From contig NZ_CP176395.1 in the NCBI RefSeq assembly GCF_046244365.1, forward strand, positions 7,502,001-7,566,000: a DNA stretch of 64,000 nucleotides. The letters are read 5' to 3'. The DNA comes from Paenibacillus_V sp046244365. GTDB taxonomy: Bacteria; Bacillota; Bacilli; Paenibacillales; NBRC-103111. Below the pieces are notes generated by a model. That model had not been told where the DNA came from. It made no database searches and worked only from the letters and a program-made list of their open reading frames with translations. This document shows positions 28,332 through 37,060 of this stretch, one piece after another. The translations under genes and the position numbers were made by a program. Positions within the stretch are counted from its first letter, which is position 1. Each line of letters begins with the position of its first letter.

Positions 28332-28412
28332 GCCAAGGATAAACGGCTTCGCCGTCTTTTGACGGCGCATTTACCGAGAAATCGAACAATCAGCGGAGCC
28401 TATACTTCCTGA
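28332..28412. repeat. Dispersed intergenic element, long form
   Basis: Contains CAAGGATAAACGG, an inner hairpin (GGCTTCGCCGTC... GACGGC), then AACAATCAGCGGAG. A shortened copy is at 62451-62485 and a partial one at 42998-43018. No coding signal. Confidence 0.55.
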
Positions 28413-28421
28413 GATTTGAAC

Positions 28422-28463
28422 AAAAAGAGCAGCACAGCCTCCGATGGCCGTACTGCTCTTTTT
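28422..28463. terminator. Bidirectional intrinsic terminator
   Basis: AAAAAGAGCAG/CTGCTCTTTTT stem between the convergent XRE gene and sugar permease gene. Confidence 0.85.
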
Positions 28464-28479
28464 CGTTTTGTGAAGAAAA

Positions 28480-29346
28480 TTATCCTTTGACCGCTCCTGC
28501 GACCATGCCCTTCATGATCTGCTCTTGGAAAATCAGATAAATGACGATCGTCGGAATGACCGCGATGGACAAGGCCGCCATCGTCAGCTTATAGTCCGTC
28601 GAGTAGCCGGTGGCGAAGACGGATAGGCTGAGCGGCAGCGTTTTGAGTCCGGGCTTGCTAATGAAGACGAGCGCGAACGAGAACTCGTTCCAGAACCGCA
28701 GGAAAGCGAGGATCGCAACCGTCGACAACGCCGGAATGGACAACGGGAACATGATGCGCCAGAAAATGCCCCAATAGCCGGTGCCGTCGATTAACGCGGC
28801 TTCCTCCACTTCCTTCGGCACGCTGGTCATATACGCGGCGACGACGAAGATCGCCAGAGAGAGCTCGAATGCGGTATACGGCAAAATAAGCGCGGCATAC
28901 GTGTCGAGCATATGGATTTTTTTCATCATGATAAAAAGCGGTACGAGCGTGCTGTGAATCGGAATCAGCATCCCGAGCAGGAACAGCCCCATTAAGAAGG
29001 ATCTTCCGCGGAATTGGAAACGGGACAAAATGTAGGCGGCAAGCGCGCCGAGAATCAGCGTCAGCGCCATAGCCGCAACGGTTACGATAAACGAGTTGAT
29101 GATCGAAGTGCCCATCGCGGACACCTTCCACGCCCGGGTGAAGTTCTCCAGATGCCATTCCGTCGGAAGCGAAAAAGGCTTGGCGTAAAAATCGTCGTTC
29201 GATTTGAACGCGCTGGTGAACAGCCAGAACAGCGGGTACAGCGTGACGAGGGCATAGCCGGTCAGCAGCACGTTGATGATGCCCGTCCGGACTTTGCGCG
29301 CGCGCACCTCGGACTGTGCGGATTTCAATGCAAGGGTTTGGCTCAT
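28480..29346 (-). CDS. Carbohydrate ABC transporter permease, MalG type
   Basis: A 288-aa inner-membrane protein with six predicted membrane segments. The cytoplasmic EAA loop is VEEAALIDGTGYWGIFWRIMFP. ATG at 29346 is 8 bases after AAAGGAG. It lies 15 bp after the MalF-type gene. The partner ATPase is not encoded here; a shared MsmX-type ATPase is usual in Bacillota. Confidence 0.92.
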   Translation of the reverse strand: MSQTLALKSAQSEVRARKVRTGIINVLLTGYALVTLYPLFWLFTSAFKSNDDFYAKPFSLPTEWHLENFTRAWKVSAMGTSIINSFIVTVAAMALTLILGALAAYILSRFQFRGRSFLMGLFLLGMLIPIHSTLVPLFIMMKKIHMLDTYAALILPYTAFELSLAIFVVAAYMTSVPKEVEEAALIDGTGYWGIFWRIMFPLSIPALSTVAILAFLRFWNEFSFALVFISKPGLKTLPLSLSVFATGYSTDYKLTMAALSIAVIPTIVIYLIFQEQIMKGMVAGAVKG

Positions 29347-29361
29347 CGCTGGCACTCCTTT

Positions 29362-30234
29362 CTACCGTTTCTTTTTCATGAGGAACTGGCTGCCGACGAT
29401 CAAAACAAGGCTGATCACGATAATCAGCGTCGAAACCGCGCTTCCGTAACCGAACCGGTATACGGTAAACGTACTGTTATACATATAGGAGGCAAGCAGT
29501 TCGGTCGAATGCGCCGGGCCCCCGCCCGTCATGACGTAAATAAGATCGAACGCCTTCAAGCTGCCGGATATGCAGAGCACGATGGCGACTTTGATCGTAT
29601 CCCAAATCATCGGGAGCGTAATGGCAAAAAGCTTGCGCGACGGGCTGGCGCCGTCGATTTTGGCGGCGTCGTTGATCTCGCCCGGAATGTTCTGAAGTGC
29701 GGCGATAAACATAATTAGATACGGACCAATATAGTTCCAGATGAGCGGCACCATAAGCGCGTACATCGCGATTTTCGGTTCGGATAGCCAGGCCCGCTTC
29801 CACGAGTCCAAGCCGACTTGTTCCAGAAAGAAGTTCACAATCCCGATCTGCGGGTTATAAATGTAACTCCAAATGATCCCTACTACGACGGCGGAAAGCA
29901 CCATCGGCATGAAGACGGATGCCCGGACAAAGCGTTGAAACATCGTACCTTTGGTCAAAACAAGCGCCAGCAGCAGCGCGATCGGGACTTGCCCGAAAAT
30001 CGAAGCGGCGACGACAATCAGGTTATTTTTGAACGACAGCCAGAATACTTCGTCCTTAAGCGCTTCCGCGTAGTTGCCGAAGCCGATAAATTTGGCGGTT
30101 CCGAGCCCTTTCCAGTCGAAAAAGCCGTAATACGCCGACCAAAAAATCGGAACGACCGCAAACACCAGATAGATCACAAGCGCAGGAAGCAGGCCGAACG
30201 TAATAAAGCCTCTTAAACGCGCAGACGATGTCAT
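29362..30234 (-). CDS. Carbohydrate ABC transporter permease, MalF type
   Basis: A 290-aa six-segment permease. EAA loop: INDAAKIDGASPSRKLFAITLPMIW. The ATG at 30234 follows AAAGGATG. It pairs with the next gene to form the channel. In most operons it directly follows the binding-protein gene; here 1.1 kb of repeat DNA intervenes. Confidence 0.92.
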   Translation of the reverse strand: MTSSARLRGFITFGLLPALVIYLVFAVVPIFWSAYYGFFDWKGLGTAKFIGFGNYAEALKDEVFWLSFKNNLIVVAASIFGQVPIALLLALVLTKGTMFQRFVRASVFMPMVLSAVVVGIIWSYIYNPQIGIVNFFLEQVGLDSWKRAWLSEPKIAMYALMVPLIWNYIGPYLIMFIAALQNIPGEINDAAKIDGASPSRKLFAITLPMIWDTIKVAIVLCISGSLKAFDLIYVMTGGGPAHSTELLASYMYNSTFTVYRFGYGSAVSTLIIVISLVLIVGSQFLMKKKR

Positions 30235-30439
30235 ACACACACATCCTTTCTAAAAATCCTTCAAAGGATTTTCGATCCCCCTAAATCCCCCTTTCCACAG
30301 CGCTTCGACTTCGAGTTGTACAGAATCGAAGCGCTAAGGGGGACCCCAAGGGCTCCCAGCCCTCTGGACACCCGGAATACCACTACCGTTCCTTCGAAAT
30401 TACGTGCTAGTTCCAGCATCTTAACCGCTTCCGTCCCCC

Positions 30440-30860
30440 ATTGCCTGCGGCAACGTCGGACACGCTCGGCGGCGTGCTTAGCAAAGGCGAGCGGCGCAGC
30501 AGACGTGCCTCTTTCCCGCTTGTCGTCCGATCGTTGCCTGGGGCAACAACGGACACGCTCGACTGCGTGCTTGGCAAAAGCGAGCGGCGCATCTTGTGTG
30601 CCTCTTCCCCGCTTGTCGTCCGTACGTTGCCTGATGCAACGACGGACACGCTCGGCAGCGTGCTTAGCAAAGGCGAGCGGCGCAGCAGACGTGCCTCTTC
30701 CCCGCTTGTCGTCCGTACGTTGCCTGCGGCAATGTCGGACACGCTCGACGGCGTGCTTGGCAAAGGCGAGCGGCGCAGCAGACGTGCCTCTTCCCCGCTT
30801 GTCGTCCGATCACTGCCTGGGGCAGCGACGGACACGCTCGGCGGCGTGCTTATCTCGGAG
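30440..30860. repeat. 93-bp tandem repeat array inside the sugar ABC operon
   Basis: The word GGACACGCTCG recurs at 30458, 30551, 30644, 30737 and 30830, exactly 93 bp apart, giving four full units and flanking partials. Each unit has a TTGCC-TGG-GGCAA type hairpin. The unit is 31 codons, so false ORFs (for example 30441-30908) show a 31-residue repeat; none has a ribosome binding site. Confidence 0.95.
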
Positions 30861-30944
30861 TTCATCATCTCCGAGATGGGCTTCCATCTTTTTCACCTTT
30901 CCCTTTAGCAGGAAGCGCGGGGAAAAGGGTGGGTTAATAATGAC

Positions 30945-30976
30945 GAAATCAGCTCCTCTCCGAAGAGCTGATTTCG
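30945..30976. terminator. Hairpin with 12-bp perfect stem in the operon gap
   Basis: CGAAATCAGCTC/GAGCTGATTTCG stem. It has no clear T-run, so it may be a transcript-stabilising or partial terminator hairpin. A near copy lies at 31354-31377. Confidence 0.5.
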
Positions 30977-31159
30977 TGTGGGACGCTGCGGGAGCGTCAT
31001 GTATTGGAGCGGAGGGAGGGGAAGCGGTTCTCCCTATCATGACTTGAGCGAAACGTTATTTGGAGCGAAGCGAGGAAAACATGGTCTGACGGCGAGTTTT
31101 GGCTTTGGATTCCTACCGCGCCCCGGAGGGGCTCTTCTAATCAGAGGAATCCGGTAGGG

Positions 31160-31210
31160 GTCCCCGCAAAGTAATCGGAATAAGCTTCATAGCTGCTCTT
31201 CACTTTGTGG
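31160..31210. repeat. Dispersed CCCGCAAAGTAATCGGAATA element
   Basis: The 20-base word here recurs at 60277-60298. Both copies are followed by a related GC-tract ending in a run of G. Non-coding. Confidence 0.5.
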
Positions 31211-31353
31211 GGTCCAGCTGGATGTTTGAGGTGGAGGAAGGCCATGTTTTCTTCGCGCAGCGGCGAATCGGTTTGCTCAAGCTAGCTAGCTAGCTAGTAG
31301 TACCGCTTCCCCTCACGGAGCGCCGTTTTGACGCTAACTCAGTCTTTAACCGC

Positions 31354-31382
31354 AATCAGCTCAATAAAGAGCTGATTTCATC
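31354..31382 (-). terminator. Hairpin overlapping the stop of the binding-protein gene
   Basis: AATCAGCTC/GAGCTGATT stem that begins within the TGA stop codon. No T-run; likely a 3' mRNA-stabilising or processing structure that favours the binding protein over the permeases. Confidence 0.5.
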
Positions 31383-32712
31383 ATTTACCCAACCCTTTTA
31401 CTTGCGCTTCCTGCAGCTTCTTCGCGATATCCTCAGGCTTGCCACCCATAAGCAGCTCCTGCAGGCCGTTGTTGATGGCGTCGGCGCCGACGGACGTCAG
31501 AACCGCGTCGTAAACCGGCGTTCTTTTGATACCGTTGACGAGCGTGTATACTTCCGCGAACAACGGGGAAACTTTTGTTTTATCCAGCTCGGCTTTGAAG
31601 CTGATCAGCTGGCTGCTGTCGAGCGTCGCTTTTTGCGCAGCCGGACCGGACAGCGCGTAGATCAGATCGAATGCCGCATCCTTGCGTGCGCCGTCTTCGA
31701 CTTTTTTGCTCAAGCCAAGACCGGTTCCGACAACGCCGGACGTCGTGTTCGGATCGCCCTTGCCGCCTGGGATCGACGGAAGCACGGTTGCGCCCATCTT
31801 CTCGATCGCTTCCTTCGACGAGTTGGCTGCCAAGTTCGTCAGCGCCCAGCCGCCGTCGATCATCATCGCCGCTTTGCCTTGCGCGAACATTTGCTCCATT
31901 TGCGTATTGTCGATGCTGTTGAAGCCGTCTTGGAAGGCGCCTTCTTTGCCCAGCTGCTGAAGGTACGTCAGGGCTTGAACGAATTCCGGATCCGTGAACT
32001 TCGCGCCGTTCTGCGCAGCCGCTTTAATAAACCATTCCGAACCGGTTACACGGTCGGCAAGGGAGCTCAGGATACTGGATTGTGCGAGCCATGCCGCTTT
32101 GTTGCCGAGTGCGATCGGCGTAATTTTCGCTTTTTTGAATACGCTGACCGCATTCAGCATTTCGTCCCACGTTTTCGGCGGTTTCAGTCCTTGCTGTTCA
32201 AACAGCGTTTTATTATAGTAGAGAATCGACGTCGGCGAGAGGCCCATAGGGGCGCTGTACGTTTTGCCGTCGATCGTGTAGTCGTCGAACGAATTCGGCA
32301 GAAAGCCGTTTTTCCAATCCGCTTTGCTGTCCAGCAAGCCGTTGATCGGCTGGATCAGGTTGCCGCCTACGAACTCTTTGGTCATCGTACCCGGCCACAT
32401 GACGAAAAGATCGGGCATTTCGGCAGCTGCAGCCGCTGTTTTGAGACGCGCTTTGTAACCGTCCGGAGGAATCGCTTGCACTTCAAGCTCAACGTTCGCG
32501 TGATCTTTCTGGTACTGCTCGATGATGCCGCGCATCGCTTTGGCGCGCAGGTCGTCACCCGTATAGTTGTGCCAAAGGGACAGCTTCACTTTTTGGGCAG
32601 CGGGCTTGTCGCCTTGCTTGTTTGTCGTTTCGTTGCTTCCGCCGTTGCCGCAAGCCGCAAGCAGCGAAGCGCCTACCGTCAGCGTCAGTCCGATCTGAAG
32701 TGCACGTTTCAT
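31381..32712 (-). CDS. Sugar ABC transporter substrate-binding lipoprotein
   Basis: A 443-aa family-1 solute-binding protein. Strong AAGGAGGT site before ATG; lipobox LLAAC at Cys 21. Family blocks: KLSLWHNYTGDD, PDLFVMWPGTMTKEFVGG, SILYYNKTLFEQQGLKPPKTWDEM, AAMMIDGGWALTNL. It should deliver an oligosaccharide to the MalF/MalG-type permeases downstream. A cre-like sequence with one mismatch lies about 50 bp upstream (32758-32772), hinting at catabolite control. Confidence 0.92.
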   Translation of the reverse strand: MKRALQIGLTLTVGASLLAACGNGGSNETTNKQGDKPAAQKVKLSLWHNYTGDDLRAKAMRGIIEQYQKDHANVELEVQAIPPDGYKARLKTAAAAAEMPDLFVMWPGTMTKEFVGGNLIQPINGLLDSKADWKNGFLPNSFDDYTIDGKTYSAPMGLSPTSILYYNKTLFEQQGLKPPKTWDEMLNAVSVFKKAKITPIALGNKAAWLAQSSILSSLADRVTGSEWFIKAAAQNGAKFTDPEFVQALTYLQQLGKEGAFQDGFNSIDNTQMEQMFAQGKAAMMIDGGWALTNLAANSSKEAIEKMGATVLPSIPGGKGDPNTTSGVVGTGLGLSKKVEDGARKDAAFDLIYALSGPAAQKATLDSSQLISFKAELDKTKVSPLFAEVYTLVNGIKRTPVYDAVLTSVGADAINNGLQELLMGGKPEDIAKKLQEAQVKGLGK

Positions 32713-32908
32713 GTGATGACCTCCTTGGTTTTTGAGCCAGCCGCAGCTTGTTAAGAGCTTTGTAAGCGGTTAGCTTTTCTGTCTGTCTCCAGTATAGGGG
32801 ACGGCGCCGCCCGGCAAAACGGGACATCCTTCAGCACTAGGGTAGACAAAATTCGGCTCCTCATTCTGGAGGCCCCCCCGCGAAGGAATCGGAATTAGCG
32901 CAAAGCAA

Positions 32909-32941
32909 AAAGAGAAGCGCCGCAACGCTTCGCTTCTCTTT
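32909..32941 (-). terminator. Intrinsic terminator of the second regulator/kinase operon
   Basis: AAAGAGAAGCG/CGCTTCTCTTT stem followed on the minus strand by TTTTT, just past the regulator stop. Confidence 0.85.
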
Positions 32942-32951
32942 ACGGGGTATG

Positions 32952-34493
32952 CTATAGCGTGTTCATTTTCATTTGGCGGTATTCGGAAGGGGTCTGGCCG
33001 GTTTGCTTTTTGAAAAGCTGGCTGAAATATTTGATATCCTCGTACCCGACGAGGCCGGCGATATCGCTTACCTTGGCGGTCGTCGTCGCAAGCAGCTCGC
33101 AAGCGCGGTTCATCCGTTCGCGGGTGAGGTACTCCAAGTAATTCAATCCCGTCTCACGCTTGAACACCTCGCTGAAATGGTTCGGGTTAAGATGCACCTG
33201 CTTAGCCACCTGCTGAAGGGTAATCGACTTATCCAGATTGTCCTGCATGTAGGCGATGGCCCGGGGAATGTAAGATGTCCGGTCTTCTCCGATTTCCTTG
33301 TGGTACGCGGTCATGACGGCATGAAGCTGCTTAAAAAGGGCTTCCTCCGGCTTTCCTTCCGTCTCGAAGGACGTCTCGGCGGACGGCGCCGTCCGGCCTG
33401 AAGCCGCTGCAGCCCGTTCCAGCCAGCGATGTGCGGCGATGACGACCGACTGCAGGAAGGCGCGAAGCGACTGGGGCGTTACCTGCGGTTCCGCAAGCTG
33501 ACGGCCTACCGTTTGATTGACCCACAAACGCAGCTCCGCTTGATGATCCCGCATAAGAATCGCCGAAAGCTCCGACTCCTCTTCCTTGGAGCATACGGTT
33601 CTGCCGCCTTTGCGCCCCTTCAGCTCGCGATAGTCGAATATGCCGCTGGCTTCCGGCAGGACATGGAAAGCATGGGCGTAGTCCGCCTCTTTGTAGGAAC
33701 GATGAAGCTCGCGGTAATCGCCGACCGCAGAACCGACCGCGACGAACAGGACGCATTTTAGCGTTGCCTCGATTCTTACGATCAAGGAAGGCAGATTCAT
33801 GCCCGTCCCCTCGTCTTCCCGCACGATGACGGCCAGCCGCTCCCTTTCCATCAGCGTCTCGCAAGCGAGCAGCTCGCTGACGATATTGTCGACGGCGAAC
33901 AGCAGCAGGTTCTCGCCGCCGGACGACTGCCTCCAGCCCGTTGCGCTCACCAGGATGATCTTGTAAACCGTACGCATGCCGGCGGATACCTTGTCCATCC
34001 CCGCCGAGGGGAGCTGAGCAGCCAAACCGGGATCATCGACGCCCTCGATTACCAAACGCTCCAGCATCCTTTTACGGAATACCGCTTGCTGGATGGAGCC
34101 CTGCTTCTTCGCTTGCCATTTCTCCTGCAGCCGCTGCTTGGCCTTGAGCGCCGCCTTGATGATTTCCTCGGGACGGCTCATTTTCAGCAAATAGTCGCTT
34201 ACACCTTCCCGAATCGCCTGCTGCGCATATTTAAAATCGTCATAGCCGGTCAAAATAATAATTTCCATATCGGGAAAAAGCTTTTTGGCCTCGGCAGCCA
34301 GCTCCAGGCCGTCCATCCCGGTCATCCGGATGTCCGTCATCATTATATGCGGCTGCTCGTCCGGAATGCGTCGCAGCGCTTCCTCGGCGGAAGCGGCCGC
34401 CGGCAGCAGCTCGAGACCGAGCTCCTTCCAGTTGATAACCGTGCTTAAGCCGGTTCGAATAATCACTTCGTCGTCTACGATCAAGAGTCTCAT
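32952..34493 (-). CDS. YesN-type response regulator with AraC domain
   Basis: A 513-aa regulator. The receiver has VDDE, phospho-acceptor in HIMMTDIRMTGMDG and LLKMS. The AraC domain is at residues 415-513 (ITLQQVAKQVHLNPNHFSEVFKRE; YEDIKYFSQLFKKQTGQTPSEY). The ATG at 34493 has AGGAGG 7 bases upstream and overlaps the kinase stop by ATGA, so the two are translationally coupled. It probably activates the adjacent sugar ABC operon, the usual arrangement. Confidence 0.93.
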   Translation of the reverse strand: MRLLIVDDEVIIRTGLSTVINWKELGLELLPAAASAEEALRRIPDEQPHIMMTDIRMTGMDGLELAAEAKKLFPDMEIIILTGYDDFKYAQQAIREGVSDYLLKMSRPEEIIKAALKAKQRLQEKWQAKKQGSIQQAVFRKRMLERLVIEGVDDPGLAAQLPSAGMDKVSAGMRTVYKIILVSATGWRQSSGGENLLLFAVDNIVSELLACETLMERERLAVIVREDEGTGMNLPSLIVRIEATLKCVLFVAVGSAVGDYRELHRSYKEADYAHAFHVLPEASGIFDYRELKGRKGGRTVCSKEEESELSAILMRDHQAELRLWVNQTVGRQLAEPQVTPQSLRAFLQSVVIAAHRWLERAAAASGRTAPSAETSFETEGKPEEALFKQLHAVMTAYHKEIGEDRTSYIPRAIAYMQDNLDKSITLQQVAKQVHLNPNHFSEVFKRETGLNYLEYLTRERMNRACELLATTTAKVSDIAGLVGYEDIKYFSQLFKKQTGQTPSEYRQMKMNTL

Positions 34494-36262
34494 CTTGCCG
34501 CCTCCTTCCACAGCGGGATCGCGAATTCGATGCGTGTCCCCTTCCCTTCTTCGCTGGCAATGCTTAATCCGGCTTCGTCGCCGTAATGCAGCACCAGCCT
34601 CTGATGCACATTGCGCAAGCCATAGCTGCCGTACGTGTTTTGGACGTGACGCGGCTTTTCTTCCCGGATGCCGAGCTGACCGCGAATTTCCTGCAGCTTG
34701 GACGCATGCATCCCGGCCCCCGTATCCTCCACCACGAACCTCATCGCCTCGTCCTTCAGGTGCCCGTATACATAGATGTTACCCATTCCGTCCTTTTTCT
34801 GGATACCGTGAATCATCGCATTCTCGATCAGGGGCTGGAGCAGCAGCTTCAGCATCGGCCTCTCTTCAAGCTCGGGATCGATAAAGAATTGGATATCGAA
34901 CTTGTCCGGAAACCGGATCGATTGAATCCGGGCATAGTTCTGGGCGTGGGCGACCTCTTGGCGAACGGGGCAGAACTCCTCGCCCTTGTTCAAGCTGAAC
35001 CGCAGAAAATCGCTCAGCGACCCGACCATCTCGGCGATCTTCATATCCTGGTTCATCAGCGCGATCCAATGAATCGAAGACAGCGTGTTGTACAGAAAAT
35101 GAGGGTTGATTTGCGCCTGAAGCGCTTGCAGGTCGGCTTCCTTTTTGAGCGCCTCGTTCAGCATCACCTGTTCCTTGAGACGCATGATTCGTTCGCTCAG
35201 CTTGTTGTAGCTGCGGATCAGCTGCCCCACCTCGTCGGGCGTCGTGACCTCGTAGGTCGGCATCGGGTTGTCGGGATTGGCATCTTTCAAATAATGCGTA
35301 AGGGCGACAAGAGGCTTCGTGATGCGCTGCACGAAAAACAGCACGAGTCCGGCGATCAGCATAATCGCCACGCCAACCGCAGCGGCGGTTAGCAGCAGAA
35401 CGTAATTGTTCTGGGCCCGGTATTCGTTGTAGGGGATAATACCGACGATTTTCCAGCCGACGTTCGGCATCGTCTTGTACAGAATCGTTTTTTTCTGCTC
35501 GCCTGACCCGTAATTCGTAGATCCCAGCGCTTCTTCCATCCCCGCCATGCCTGGAAAAACGTCCGTTACCGGCGCGTTGCGCCATTTATCGTCGCCCCCG
35601 GAAATGATCCGGTCATCCGGCCCGAGCAGTAAAACCGTCCCGCCTCCGACCAGCCTTAGCTCGCGCAAATTTTTGCTTACCGCATCGAGATCTATGCTGA
35701 TCGCCACCTTGCCGATCTCCCCGAACGTGTTATAGTTCCGGATCGGGCGGTACAAGGAAACGACCCGTTTGAGCCCGGAAGCGGTTATATTTTCGTACGG
35801 CGTCGTCCACGCCCGCTCCTTCCCCTCGTAGAGCTGCGGGTTTTGCTGCAGCGCTTTGTGAAGACCGGACTGGAAGATCGTCATATTGGACAGAGGAGCC
35901 GAGCCGTCCTTCGGGAATATCGTAATATCGGATATATAATTTTTGGAAAAGACCAAATTGGACAGAAAGGCGATCAGCAAGGTCGAATTGACCGCATTCG
36001 GCTCGTCGCCGTTCAAATACCGCTGAAAGTCGCGCTGACCGATCAGAAAAATGGACATGTTCTCCACGTCCTGAATCATGAATTGCAGGTTTGTTTCAAG
36101 CTGGCGAAGCGTGTTCATGCCCGATTCCTTCGCTTTCTCCTCGGTCACGGACGCCGCGATGCGGTACGATACGAAGCCCAGCAGCAGCAGCGGCAGCAAA
36201 ATGGATCCAAGCAGCAAGAATGACAGCTTTCTTTTTAGCGATTTTCCTACCCAGCCGCCCAT
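34490..36262 (-). CDS. YesM-type sensor histidine kinase
   Basis: A 590-aa kinase. TM1 near 12-35, dCache-like extracellular sensor (40-285), TM2 near 292-315 (LLLTAAAVGVAIMLIAGLVLFF), HAMP, then PF06580 domain with phospho-His in INPHFLYNTLSSIHW, N box LIENAMIHG, DTGAGM and GSYGLRNVHQRL. ATG at 36262 follows AGGAGGG. It presumably senses the sugar imported by the neighbouring transporter. Confidence 0.93.
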   Translation of the reverse strand: MGGWVGKSLKRKLSFLLLGSILLPLLLLGFVSYRIAASVTEEKAKESGMNTLRQLETNLQFMIQDVENMSIFLIGQRDFQRYLNGDEPNAVNSTLLIAFLSNLVFSKNYISDITIFPKDGSAPLSNMTIFQSGLHKALQQNPQLYEGKERAWTTPYENITASGLKRVVSLYRPIRNYNTFGEIGKVAISIDLDAVSKNLRELRLVGGGTVLLLGPDDRIISGGDDKWRNAPVTDVFPGMAGMEEALGSTNYGSGEQKKTILYKTMPNVGWKIVGIIPYNEYRAQNNYVLLLTAAAVGVAIMLIAGLVLFFVQRITKPLVALTHYLKDANPDNPMPTYEVTTPDEVGQLIRSYNKLSERIMRLKEQVMLNEALKKEADLQALQAQINPHFLYNTLSSIHWIALMNQDMKIAEMVGSLSDFLRFSLNKGEEFCPVRQEVAHAQNYARIQSIRFPDKFDIQFFIDPELEERPMLKLLLQPLIENAMIHGIQKKDGMGNIYVYGHLKDEAMRFVVEDTGAGMHASKLQEIRGQLGIREEKPRHVQNTYGSYGLRNVHQRLVLHYGDEAGLSIASEEGKGTRIEFAIPLWKEAAR

Positions 36263-36402
36263 TCGTTTCCCTCCTAATCGTAACGTAGGAACATGTTACC
36301 ATACTTTTTTTTAGCACAACAAACTTTTTGTTTGACATCGAAGAAGAGGATGTTTACTATCGAAAGCATAAGCACCTACTTGCCTTTGAAAGGAGCGAAG
36401 GA

Positions 36403-37053
36403 ATGGAATCCGTCCAAGACGAGCATGAGTTTCTAACTAGCCTGGTTAAAGGAATCGCGGCGCAATTCGGCGACAACTGCGAGGTGGTGCTGCATGATTT
36501 GAAGCGCCCCTATGAAAGCACGATCATTGCGATCGAGAACGGCCACATCACCGGCAGAAAAGTGGGCGATCCCGGCACCAATCTCGGACTGGAGATATTA
36601 AACGGCAGCGTGCAAGACGGCAACCGGTTCAACTACATTACGCAGACGAAGACCGGGCGTATTTTGCGATCCAGCTCGCTTTATATGAAGGACAGCAAAG
36701 GACAAACAATCGGTTCGCTGTGCGTCAACTATGATATCACCGACTTGATGATGGCGGAAAGAACGCTGCAATCGCTTACGGCGAACGGTCTGCAATCGGA
36801 AGTGAAAGAGTCGTTCGTCACCAACGTGAACGATCTACTCGACGCGCTGGTGCAGGAAACGCAGGAACATATCGGACGTCCTGTCGCCGCCATGACCAAG
36901 GATGACAAGGTCAAATTCATCCAGCTGCTTGACGAGAAAGGCGCCTTCCTGATCAAAAAAGCGGGCGAAAAAATTTGCGGGTATTTAAACATTTCCAAAT
37001 ACACGTTATACAGCTATCTCGAAGAATCCAAATCGACCGAAACGGGAGCGTGA
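36403..37053 (+). CDS. DauR-like regulator (YheO PAS plus HTH_22)
   Basis: A 216-aa DNA-binding protein. The N-terminal YheO-type PAS domain has VKGIAAQFGDNCEVVLHDL and SLYMKDSKGQTIGSLCVNYDIT. The C-terminal domain has FIQLLDEKGAFLIKKAGEKIC and ISKYTLYSYL, the DauR/HTH_22 signature. ATG at 36403 follows AAAGGAG. DauR of Pseudomonas controls D-arginine use, and here the gene heads a D-amino-acid cluster. It probably responds to a D-amino acid or its oxo product. The next gene starts 7 bp downstream, so they are co-transcribed. Confidence 0.85.
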   Translation: MESVQDEHEFLTSLVKGIAAQFGDNCEVVLHDLKRPYESTIIAIENGHITGRKVGDPGTNLGLEILNGSVQDGNRFNYITQTKTGRILRSSSLYMKDSKGQTIGSLCVNYDITDLMMAERTLQSLTANGLQSEVKESFVTNVNDLLDALVQETQEHIGRPVAAMTKDDKVKFIQLLDEKGAFLIKKAGEKICGYLNISKYTLYSYLEESKSTETGA

Positions 37054-37060
37054 GCATCGG

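Noticed and set aside
30441..30908. 155-codon ORF with a 31-residue repeat
   Set aside because: Unit length happens to be a multiple of three; the strand is opposite to the operon and no start signal is seen.
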